A stretch of 64,000 bases of DNA from an uncultured Flavobacteriaceae bacterium (lineage in GTDB: Bacteria > Bacteroidota > Bacteroidia > Flavobacteriales > Flavobacteriaceae). The DNA is taken from contig CAKZOO010000030.1 in assembly GCA_937136455.1 (NCBI GenBank), positions 62,001 to 126,000 on the forward strand. The letters run 5' to 3'. This document shows positions 54,766 through 62,336 of the stretch, in pieces; positions within the stretch are counted from its first letter, which is position 1; every line of letters begins with the position of its first letter. The translations under genes and the position numbers were made by a program. The notes under the pieces were generated by a model, which worked only from the letters and a program-made list of their open reading frames with translations, was not told the DNA's origin and searched no databases.

Positions 54766-56331
54766 ATGGCTTCAGCCAACTCTCCAAGACAGCGAATGAT
54801 CAACCTAATGTATCTCGTATTTATAGCGATGCTCGCTTTGAATATGAGTAAAGAAGTGTTGACTGCCTTTGGAATTCTCAATGAAAAATTAGAGTATTCT
54901 AATGAGGAGATAACAAGAAATAACGAAGCATTTTTGAAAGGATTAGAGGTAAAAGCCTCTGAAAACCCAGATAAATACGCAGACCTCTATCAAAAGGGAG
55001 TTGAAATCACCGCGATTGCCGACGAATATTTCAAGTATTTGGCTGATATAAAAACAGATATGCTCAAAAGAGTGAAAGATTCTGCTGATTATGAAATCAT
55101 GGATCGATCGGATTACTTGGATCAGTACTTTTTTAGAGCGGACAAACGTACTCCAGAAGGTGAAGAATTCATGAATCGCATCATTTCTTTTCGAGAAGCA
55201 CTATTAAAGATAACTCCTGATGAATACGTTGGAATTAAAGAAGTGATAGCGAATCGTTTTTCAACAGGAGACGAAAACAATGAGGTTAAAAATAGGGATA
55301 ATTCAAATGTTCATTGGTTGAATTTTCACTATGAGGGCTATCCAATGGTTGCCTCATTAACCAACATCACGCAGATTCAATCCGATGTGATGAATTCGAC
55401 CCAGAATATTCTAAAAGCAATGTTGCAAGGACAACTCACCGAAGAGGTTTCTTATACCAATTACACCACTTTGTTGGAGCTTGAAAAGTCAGCTTTTTAT
55501 CAGGGTGAAAACTTTCAGGGAAATATTGTCCTTGGCAGAAAAGATGCATCGACCAAACCAAATGAAGTTCAGCTAACCTTAGACGGAAAAAAACTAGTTG
55601 AAGACCGTGATTTTACGATTGAAAATGGTAGAGTGAAACTCAATGTGAATGCAGGGAATGCAGGAGATCATAAAATTGAAGGGGTGCTTGTTTTTGTTCA
55701 AGATGGGAATGAAACTCAGGTCCCTGTCAATGCTAGCTTTGCTACCATAACCAAACCGAATGCAGCAGTAATTTCTGCTAATAAAATGAATGTGGTATAC
55801 CGTGGGTTGGACAACCCTATGACGATTTCGATCCCAGGAGTTGCTAATAATTTTGTGACAGCTAGAGCCGACGGGCTTAAAAAAGTATCTGGGAGTAATT
55901 ACATACTCAACCCAGGTCAGGGAAGAGAGGTGTCAATTACTGCTACTGGTAAATTGCCTGATGGCAATACGATCAATACCACCTCAGTTTTTAGAATTAA
56001 AGACATCCCTAAACCACAGGGAACTATTCGAGGCGAATCTGGAACAGTAAAAATGCCTAGAAATAACCTGGAAATAGCATCTGTTGGAGCCATGTTAGAG
56101 GATTTTGATTTTGATTTGACTCTTAGAGTGAAAGGCTTTAAATTTAAAGTGCCTGGACAGCCTACTGTAGCTGTGAATGGCAATAAGTTGGACGCAAGAG
56201 CTAAGGCAGCCTTGCAAAGAGCTCGAAGAGGAGATTTAATTCAAATCTTTGATATTGATGTTGAAAACCCAGATAATAAAGGTTATCGCTTTAAAAATGT
56301 AACCGCTGTAATTATCGAACTTACGAATTAA
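54766..56331 (+). CDS. gldM: Type IX secretion motor subunit GldM/PorM
   Basis: The 521-residue protein has a short cytosolic start (ASANSPRQRMINLMYLVFIAMLALNMS), a single helix at about residues 12-30 and a long periplasmic part built of several beta-rich domains, the GldM plan. Its helix sits inside the GldL pentamer and the periplasmic shaft reaches the GldK/N ring, passing on the motor torque. It is 23 bp after gldL and 2 bp before gldN. Confidence 0.95.
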   Translation: MASANSPRQRMINLMYLVFIAMLALNMSKEVLTAFGILNEKLEYSNEEITRNNEAFLKGLEVKASENPDKYADLYQKGVEITAIADEYFKYLADIKTDMLKRVKDSADYEIMDRSDYLDQYFFRADKRTPEGEEFMNRIISFREALLKITPDEYVGIKEVIANRFSTGDENNEVKNRDNSNVHWLNFHYEGYPMVASLTNITQIQSDVMNSTQNILKAMLQGQLTEEVSYTNYTTLLELEKSAFYQGENFQGNIVLGRKDASTKPNEVQLTLDGKKLVEDRDFTIENGRVKLNVNAGNAGDHKIEGVLVFVQDGNETQVPVNASFATITKPNAAVISANKMNVVYRGLDNPMTISIPGVANNFVTARADGLKKVSGSNYILNPGQGREVSITATGKLPDGNTINTTSVFRIKDIPKPQGTIRGESGTVKMPRNNLEIASVGAMLEDFDFDLTLRVKGFKFKVPGQPTVAVNGNKLDARAKAALQRARRGDLIQIFDIDVENPDNKGYRFKNVTAVIIELTN

Positions 56332-56333
56332 TC

Positions 56334-57227
56334 ATGATGAAAAAACAATTATTCTTAATACTACTTGGTTTGAACTTTTTGAGTATTTCCTTTTTAAGTG
56401 CTCAAGAATCCTCTGGAGTCGTAGATCCAGCTTCACGCTACTTTAAATCGAGTGATCCGTTAAAGAGCAATCCACTTTACATTCCAGGAGTCAATAAGAA
56501 AGACATATTTTGGTCTAAGACGGTAATGGAAGTTGTTGATCTCAATGAAAAATTAAATTTCCCATTGTATTATCCTATTGATACGTTAAGAGTTGAGTCT
56601 TACAGAAGGTCACTTTACGATGTGTTAATCAACAAAATTAAATCGGGTGAAATTGAGTCTGTTTATACCGATGCTTATATTCGAGAAAAGAGAACCTTAG
56701 AAGATCTTCAAGCTTCACTCGTTAAGATAGATACTACGGATTTAGGTTTGGAGCAGTACAATGCTAATGAGCCAGTATCGGAACAGTATATCACTAGAAG
56801 AACTATTACAGCAGCTGATATCAAACAATATATTTTAAGAGGTACTTGGTATTTTGATAAGCGATTGGGTGAGCTGAAATACAGATTGCTAGCCTTTGCA
56901 CCTATGGCTCCAGATGTCAACTTTATCGATTCAGGAGATGATCCTTATCAAAACTTAATTCCTTTGTTTTGGGTGTGGTATCCCGAAGTAAGAGACATCT
57001 TACACGAGGCTAAGGTGTACAATCCTAATAACGACTTCAATCCCAATTCTTTTGGGGACATTTTTGAAGCTCGCTATTTTAATTCCTTAATCATCTCTGA
57101 GGACAATATTTACGACAACAGACAGATTAAGGACTACTTAAAAAACAATTCGCTCTATCAGCTCTTAGAATCCAACAGAATAAGAGAGTGGATTCGCAAC
57201 AAAGAAGCCGATATGTGGAACTACTAA
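56334..57227 (+). CDS. gldN: Type IX secretion ring protein GldN/PorN
   Basis: The 297-residue protein (or 296 from the second ATG) has a signal peptide (about residues 1-23, FLSA-Q) and the GldN pattern: NPLYIPGVNKKDIFWSKTVMEVVDLNEKLNFPLYYP, then EKRTLEDLQASL, DIKQYILRGTWYFDKRLGELKYRLLAFAPM and PLFWVWYPEVRDIL. It joins GldK in the periplasmic ring. It is the last gld gene. The FAD oxidoreductase gene behind it starts inside its 3-prime end. Confidence 0.95.
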   Translation: MMKKQLFLILLGLNFLSISFLSAQESSGVVDPASRYFKSSDPLKSNPLYIPGVNKKDIFWSKTVMEVVDLNEKLNFPLYYPIDTLRVESYRRSLYDVLINKIKSGEIESVYTDAYIREKRTLEDLQASLVKIDTTDLGLEQYNANEPVSEQYITRRTITAADIKQYILRGTWYFDKRLGELKYRLLAFAPMAPDVNFIDSGDDPYQNLIPLFWVWYPEVRDILHEAKVYNPNNDFNPNSFGDIFEARYFNSLIISEDNIYDNRQIKDYLKNNSLYQLLESNRIREWIRNKEADMWNY

Positions 57228-58270
57228 GAGATTATATTGTCGTTGGCTTTGGAATTGCAGGACTTAGTTTTTGTGAGCATTTAGAGCGAAATCAAAAATC
57301 TTTTATCGTGTTTGATGACGATTCTCAACAATCCTCTTGGGTTGCTGGTGGAATGTACAATCCAGTCATCTTAAAGCGTTTTACATTGGCATGGAATGCG
57401 GTTTCTCAACAGGAGTATGCATTGCCATTTTACAAATCACTCGAAGAAAAATTAAACGATTCCTTTTTGGTTCCCTTAAAGGTGCATCGAAAATTTGCTT
57501 CTGTTGAGGAACAAAATCTTTGGTTTGAAGCTATGGACAAACCGCTGATGTATCAATTCATGTCTTCAAAAGTATTGCAAAACGACAACCCTCGTATCAA
57601 GGCTGAATTTGGATTGGGTCAACTTGAAGGTGTGGGACGATTGAGAGTTGGGAAATTAATCGATGCTTACCGAAAGCGATTGGAGGCTGCGAATTCCTTT
57701 TTGTTTGAGCATTTTGATTTTACTCAACTTCGCTTTGTTGCAGATGGTGTTCAATACAAGGGTTATAAGGCAAAGCAGATCGTTTTTGCGACTGGATATG
57801 GACTAAAGTCCAATCCTTTATTTCAAGAGCTTCCACTTCAAGGTACCAAGGGTGAGTTGATCTTAATTGAAGCAGCTGATCTAAAATTAGAGGCCATATT
57901 AAAAGCAGGGGTATTTCTGCTTCCACTGGGGAGTGATCGTTATTATGTTGGTGCCACCTATAATTGGAGTGATAAGACCAATGAGCCAAGTGAAAAAGCA
58001 AGAGAAGAACTCTTGTCAAAACTTGATAAATTAGTAGATGTAGATTATAAAGTCATCGATCAAATTGCGGGAATACGACCTACGGTCATCGATCGCAGAC
58101 CAATTGTTGGAAACCATTTGGTATATCAAAATGCCTATGTACTCAATGGGATGGGAACAAGAGGGGTTTTGGTCGCTCCAACACTCAGCAAACAACTATA
58201 CGACTATATCGAAGAAGGTGCAGCTTTAGAGCCTGAAATCGATGTAAAGCGCTTTTACAATAAAGCCTAA
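57215..58270 (+). CDS. DAO-type FAD-dependent oxidoreductase
   Basis: The 351-residue protein has the N-terminal dinucleotide motif YIVVGFGIAGLSFCEHL, then GGMYNPVILKRFTLAW, ATGY, the conserved RPTVIDRRPIVG and a late GMGTRGVLVAP, all features of the D-amino-acid-oxidase/glycine-oxidase superfamily. The GTG at 57215 (MELLRDYIVVGFG) is chosen; it overlaps gldN by 13 bp. An earlier GTG at 57188 is possible. The substrate is unknown. Its place after gldN is probably a shared transcript rather than a functional link. The stop is 1 bp from the convergent DUF983 stop. Confidence 0.75.
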   Translation: MELLRDYIVVGFGIAGLSFCEHLERNQKSFIVFDDDSQQSSWVAGGMYNPVILKRFTLAWNAVSQQEYALPFYKSLEEKLNDSFLVPLKVHRKFASVEEQNLWFEAMDKPLMYQFMSSKVLQNDNPRIKAEFGLGQLEGVGRLRVGKLIDAYRKRLEAANSFLFEHFDFTQLRFVADGVQYKGYKAKQIVFATGYGLKSNPLFQELPLQGTKGELILIEAADLKLEAILKAGVFLLPLGSDRYYVGATYNWSDKTNEPSEKAREELLSKLDKLVDVDYKVIDQIAGIRPTVIDRRPIVGNHLVYQNAYVLNGMGTRGVLVAPTLSKQLYDYIEEGAALEPEIDVKRFYNKA

Positions 58271-58271
58271 C

Positions 58272-58661
58272 TTAGTTGACTTTCTGAGTTGAATTGGGAT
58301 TGTATTTGATGAAGATATTGATCCAAATATTCCTAGAACCTCTAAGAATAATAGGATAAAACACAATTAGAGTTACAACAATGGCGATAAAAGCCTGAAT
58401 TAAGCTACTTCCTAAGAATAGTTTACTGATGATAAAAGCTGCCACAGAAAAGGCGATACCTAAACCATAACTCACATACATTGCTCCATAAAAAAAGGAT
58501 GGTTCAATTTTATAAGTTAATCCACAATGAGAACATTTTTCATTCATGTCAAAAATCTTGCCCATTTTATAGGGGTTGGATTCTTTATACATGCTTTCCT
58601 GATGACATTTAGGACAACTTCCTTTAAAAATACTATAGAGTTTGCTTCCTTTTTTTAACAT
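58272..58661 (-). CDS. DUF983 family membrane protein with zinc-ribbon-like Cys pairs
   Basis: The 129-residue protein has an N-terminal segment with CPKC and CSHC pairs (residues about 16-19 and 42-45), likely a zinc ribbon, and two to three transmembrane helices after it (about residues 60-82 and 88-106). This is the DUF983 layout, which has no known biochemical role. The ATG at 58661 is used because the earlier in-frame TTG overlaps the -10 box TATTTTTG (58684-58677). It stands alone between two plus-strand genes. Confidence 0.8.
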   Translation of the reverse strand: MLKKGSKLYSIFKGSCPKCHQESMYKESNPYKMGKIFDMNEKCSHCGLTYKIEPSFFYGAMYVSYGLGIAFSVAAFIISKLFLGSSLIQAFIAIVVTLIVFYPIILRGSRNIWINIFIKYNPNSTQKVN

Positions 58662-58676
58662 TTGCAAAAATTTTAA

Positions 58677-58684
58677 CAAAAATA
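58677..58684 (-). promoter_or_regulatory. Candidate -10 box of the DUF983 gene
   Basis: TATTTTTG on the minus strand matches TAnnTTTG exactly, 15 bp upstream of the ATG at 58661. It excludes the longer TTG-started frame. Confidence 0.5.
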
Positions 58685-58723
58685 CATTTTTTCCAGAGAT
58701 GGAATGTAACTAATATTACCTAG

Positions 58724-60625
58724 ATGCTCAATATTCACAACTTATCTGTTTCCTTTTCAGGAGAGACACTTTTTAAGGAAATTTCTTTTCGACTCAAAGG
58801 AGGGGATCGTGTAGGTCTTATTGGGAAAAATGGAGCTGGAAAATCAACACTTTTAAAATTGCTGGCTGGTGACTTGGAGTCAGATTCAGGTACCATTGCC
58901 AAAGAGAAAGAATGTCGCATAGGATTTTTAAGACAGGATATTGACTTTGAATTAGGGAGGACTGTAGTAGAGGAAGCTGAGTTAGCCTTTGAAGAAATCA
59001 AGGCCTTGGAAAAAGAAATTGAGCAGATAAATCACCAACTCGCCGAACGAACTGATTACGAATCACAATCCTATCACGATTTGATTGATAAGCTCAGTGA
59101 TGTGACACATCATTACGAGCTCTTAGGGGGATATAATTACCAAGGACAGACCGAGAAAATTCTACAAGGATTAGGTTTTAAAGCTTCTGATTTTGGCAAG
59201 TTGACAGAAACATTTTCTGGAGGATGGAGAATGCGAATCGAGCTCGCAAAACTTCTTTTGCAATCCAATGATGTATTGCTCCTAGATGAACCGACGAACC
59301 ACTTAGATATTGAATCAATTATTTGGTTGGAATCCTTTTTAAATTCCTATCCTGGAGCTGTGGTGATTGTGTCCCACGATAAAATGTTCTTAGATCACGT
59401 AACCAACCGCTCTATTGAAATTGTACTGGGTAGAATATACGATTACCCCAAACCCTATTCTGAGTTCTTGGCACTTCGTTCAGAGATTATAGAACACCAG
59501 CTCAACGCTCAAAAGAATCAACAAAAGCAGATCGAACAAACTGAAAAGCTCATCGAAAAGTTCAGAGCTAAAGCTTCTAAAGCTTCCATGGCACAATCGC
59601 TTATCAAAAAACTCGACAAGATGGATCGTATTGAGGTCGATGTGGAAGACGGTTCAGTGATGAATGTTCGTTTTCCGGTCTCTATTGTTCCTGGAAAAGT
59701 GATTTTAGAGCTCAATGAGCTATCAAAATCATATGGAGACAACTCAGTTCTGGATCGTGTTAATCTACTCTTAGAACGCGATTCTAAAACAGCATTTGTG
59801 GGACAAAACGGACAGGGAAAAACGACCTTGGCCAAAATGATTGTTGGAGAGCTCAAAGCTAGTAGTGGGAATATCAAACTCGGTCATAATGTTCAAATTG
59901 GATACTTTGCCCAAAATCAGGCTGAGTATTTAAATCCCAATAAAACGGTCTTGGATACGATGATTGATGCTGCTAACGAAACCAATAGAGCTAAGGTTAG
60001 AGATATCCTCGGTTCGTTTTTATTTCAAGGCGATGAGGTCGACAAGTTTGTCAAAGTGCTATCGGGTGGAGAACGAAATCGATTGGCTCTGGCAAAAATG
60101 CTCTTAGAGCCCTTTAATGTCCTGGTGATGGATGAGCCGACCAATCACTTGGATATTGCCTCTAAGAACGTCTTAAAACAAGCGTTAACTAACTTTGAAG
60201 GTACTTTAATTCTCGTATCTCACGACAGAGATTTCTTACAGGGACTCACCAATAAGGTGTACGAGTTTAAAGACGGAAACATCAAAGAATACTTAGGAGA
60301 TATTGATTATTACTTATCAGAGCGAAAAGCTGCTGATTTTAGAGCTATTGAGAAAAAGGAAAAATCAAAAGTAGAGCAGCCTAAAATTGAAAAGTTAGAT
60401 TATCAGAAACAAAAGGAACTCAAATCACTTAACAATAGACTGTCAAAAGTAGAGTCTAAAATCTCTCAATTAGAAAAAACCATTGCAGAACAAGATCATC
60501 AGTTGTTAATGGATTACGATACCACCGCAGCTAACCCCAAGTTTTTTGACAGTTATCAAAACAACAAGAAAGAATTGGAGTCTTTGATGAGTGAATGGGA
60601 AGAACTCTCAGATCAATTAGGTTAA
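58724..60625 (+). CDS. ABC-F family ATPase (ribosome-associated, Uup/YdiF-like)
   Basis: The 633-residue protein has two complete ATPase domains and no membrane segment: Walker A GKNGAGKST with signature FSGGWRMRIELAKLL and Walker B LLLDEPTNHLD, a charged linker of about 80 residues, then GQNGQGKTTL, LSGGERNRLALAKML and LVMDEPTNHLD. The C-terminus is a coiled coil (about 560-633) like that of Uup. ABC-F proteins act on stalled or antibiotic-bound ribosomes. It overlaps the convergent gene by 4 bp (TTAA). Confidence 0.9.
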   Translation: MLNIHNLSVSFSGETLFKEISFRLKGGDRVGLIGKNGAGKSTLLKLLAGDLESDSGTIAKEKECRIGFLRQDIDFELGRTVVEEAELAFEEIKALEKEIEQINHQLAERTDYESQSYHDLIDKLSDVTHHYELLGGYNYQGQTEKILQGLGFKASDFGKLTETFSGGWRMRIELAKLLLQSNDVLLLDEPTNHLDIESIIWLESFLNSYPGAVVIVSHDKMFLDHVTNRSIEIVLGRIYDYPKPYSEFLALRSEIIEHQLNAQKNQQKQIEQTEKLIEKFRAKASKASMAQSLIKKLDKMDRIEVDVEDGSVMNVRFPVSIVPGKVILELNELSKSYGDNSVLDRVNLLLERDSKTAFVGQNGQGKTTLAKMIVGELKASSGNIKLGHNVQIGYFAQNQAEYLNPNKTVLDTMIDAANETNRAKVRDILGSFLFQGDEVDKFVKVLSGGERNRLALAKMLLEPFNVLVMDEPTNHLDIASKNVLKQALTNFEGTLILVSHDRDFLQGLTNKVYEFKDGNIKEYLGDIDYYLSERKAADFRAIEKKEKSKVEQPKIEKLDYQKQKELKSLNNRLSKVESKISQLEKTIAEQDHQLLMDYDTTAANPKFFDSYQNNKKELESLMSEWEELSDQLG

Positions 60626-61266
60626 TTGCTGTATTTGTTTTCGAAATCTTTCACGCTTTTCGGTTTCGGATGTTGCGTTGAAAATTTTAAATCTTCAATC
60701 GGTTCCTGGGCGATGAGTTTCATCGGGATGTGACCAGACCAGGTATCGCTATAGTCGTTTTCATCTCCCTGAGGCCCTCCACCTCTTATTTTGACAGAAG
60801 CAGAACGGATAGGAATTTTAAGAAGCATCGTAGCTTTAAGTTGTGATGGAGTTCCCAAAAATACTTCATCCCATCTACCATCTATGATGTGATCGGTGAT
60901 GATTTTGAGACCATCAAGAAATTCTTCACTTTCATGATCCACGAGCTCCGCTTTACCGTAAACAACAGCCGAACGATAATTGGCAGAGGTGTTAAACAAC
61001 GTTTGAGCTAAAACGACACCGTCGAGATGGGTCACATTGATACATATCTGGTCATTGTTAAGCAATTGATTAAGCATGTGATTCTTGGTAGATCCGTGGA
61101 TATAAATTGTTGCTCCATCTCGTCCATATGCTGTAGGTATGCTATGAGCTTTTCCCTGATACACAAATGAGATATGGCATAAAAAGCCTGCGTCTAAAAC
61201 TCGATAGAGATCTTCCTCTGTATTTTCTTGACGATTGTTTCCTCGTATAATTTTATTGAACTTCAT
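60622..61266 (-). CDS. Pyridoxamine-5-phosphate-oxidase-like flavin protein
   Basis: The 214-residue protein shows the split-barrel flavin-binding fold: DAGFLCHISFVYQGKAHSIPTAYGRDGATIYIHGSTKNHMLNQLL, then ICINVTHLDGVVLAQTLFNTSANYRSAVVYGKAEL, typical of the FMN- or haem-binding PNPOx-like family (Pfam Pyridox_ox_2, NimA relatives). It probably reduces a small molecule or binds a flavin; the substrate is unknown. It is divergent from the merR gene with an 87-bp shared gap. TATCTTTA on the minus strand near 61287-61280 may be its -10 box. Confidence 0.75.
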   Translation of the reverse strand: MKFNKIIRGNNRQENTEEDLYRVLDAGFLCHISFVYQGKAHSIPTAYGRDGATIYIHGSTKNHMLNQLLNNDQICINVTHLDGVVLAQTLFNTSANYRSAVVYGKAELVDHESEEFLDGLKIITDHIIDGRWDEVFLGTPSQLKATMLLKIPIRSASVKIRGGGPQGDENDYSDTWSGHIPMKLIAQEPIEDLKFSTQHPKPKSVKDFENKYSN

Positions 61267-61305
61267 AAGCTAAATTTAAACTAAAGATACAAAATACCTA
61301 TAGTA

Positions 61306-61333
61306 TTGAATTCGAATAGATTGTTTAGCTTTG
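61306..61333 (+). promoter_or_regulatory. Promoter of the merR/carH-like gene
   Basis: TTG at 61306-61308 and the exact -10 box TAGCTTTG at 61326-61333 are 17 bp apart. The -10 box lies within a 16-bp element TTGTTTAGCTTTGTGG (61321-61336) that recurs before crtI at the same distance (33 bp) from the start codon. Confidence 0.6.
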
Positions 61334-61353
61334 TGGTTTATTACATACACAAA

Positions 61354-62247
61354 ATGGAACTCATCAAGAATAATTTTAGTATTTCGGATTTAGAAAACCT
61401 TTCTGGTATTAAAGCTCATACGATACGAATATGGGAGAAACGTTATAGATTATTGAGTCCTGAGCGAACCAAAACGAATATTAGAACTTATTCACTCGAG
61501 AGTCTAAAAAAAATTCTCAATGTAGCGTTGTTAAATAACAATGGATATAAAATTTCCAAAATAGCAGATCTAAGTGAGCAAGAATTTAAGAAAGCAATAG
61601 CTTCTTTAATCGACAAGCAGATTAGGAGTGATTACTATATTCAGGAATTCATTTTGTCGATGTTTGCCTTTGATCGACTGAGATTTAGACAAATCAACAC
61701 TGAGTTAAAATCAAAACATTCGTTTGAGCAGCGTTTTGAACAGTTCTTTATGCCTTTATTAATGCGTATTGGATTGTTGTGGCAATCAGGAGTAATTACA
61801 CCTTCTCATGAACATTTTATTGCAGTATTGATCAAAGAACAATTGCTTCTTGAGATAGAAGTACTAGATAATACGCCATGTGAGTCAGAGGAAACCTATA
61901 TTCTTTTTCTACCCGATGGAGAACTTCACGACATCGGAATGTACTATATTTATTGCTGTCTTCTCAAAAAATCAAAAAGAGTTATTTATTTAGGAGCATC
62001 TGTACCCTTAGTTGATTTAGAAAACCTTTTAAGTCTTTCATCTCGAATTAATTTTGTGAGTTCCTTTACTGTAGCACCAGAGTCGTCTACAGTGGAAGAT
62101 TATTTAAAAGAAGTTAAAAGTAAACTTCTAAAATCATCTAAAAATAAATTTTTTGCATGGGGATCAGTACTGGAAACTGTTAAAAAAAGTCCTTCTAAGC
62201 AACTATTGATCGCTTCTAATATATTGGAAATCAAAGATTTAATATAA
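61354..62247 (+). CDS. MerR-type CarH/LitR-like regulator with a cobalamin-binding-like domain
   Basis: The 297-residue protein has an N-terminal MerR winged helix (FSISDLENLSGIKAHTIRIWEKRY), a helical bundle and a C-terminal Rossmann-like domain (about 180-297). It contains W143-x9-E153-H154 (WQSGVITPSHEH), the motif that caps adenosylcobalamin in CarH/CarA proteins, and E190-x-H192 in GELHDIG, matching the lower-ligand ExH motif. The residue after the Trp is Gln rather than the His that forms the second ligand in the light state of T. thermophilus CarH. The ATG at 61354 is chosen; an upstream start would overlap the promoter. It directly precedes crtI and crtB, so it is the likely local regulator of carotenoid synthesis. 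Confidence 0.8.
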   Translation: MELIKNNFSISDLENLSGIKAHTIRIWEKRYRLLSPERTKTNIRTYSLESLKKILNVALLNNNGYKISKIADLSEQEFKKAIASLIDKQIRSDYYIQEFILSMFAFDRLRFRQINTELKSKHSFEQRFEQFFMPLLMRIGLLWQSGVITPSHEHFIAVLIKEQLLLEIEVLDNTPCESEETYILFLPDGELHDIGMYYIYCCLLKKSKRVIYLGASVPLVDLENLLSLSSRINFVSSFTVAPESSTVEDYLKEVKSKLLKSSKNKFFAWGSVLETVKKSPSKQLLIASNILEIKDLI

Positions 62248-62300
62248 TAATGTTCAAATAATTGTTAAAATTATTAGACAAATCATCCTATCTATTTACT

Positions 62301-62336
62301 TTTTGTTTAACTTTGTTGTATAAAAATTAAACAAAA
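62301..62336 (+). promoter_or_regulatory. crtI promoter region with shared element and inverted repeat
   Basis: An exact -10 box TAACTTTG (62308-62315) lies within TTGTTTAACTTTGTTG (62303-62318), which matches the merR promoter element at 14 of 16 positions and at the same 33-bp distance from the ATG. Perfect 10-bp arms TTTTGTTTAA (62301-62310) and TTAAACAAAA (62327-62336) flank it with a 16-bp spacer and reach the start codon. No -33 TTG is seen at normal spacing, so the promoter may depend on a regulator. Confidence 0.6.

Noticed and set aside
59518-59877. 119-residue minus-strand frame opposite the ABC-F gene
   Set aside because: It is a shadow of the ATPase linker and second Walker A region; the composition is Ser/Leu-rich with no known family.
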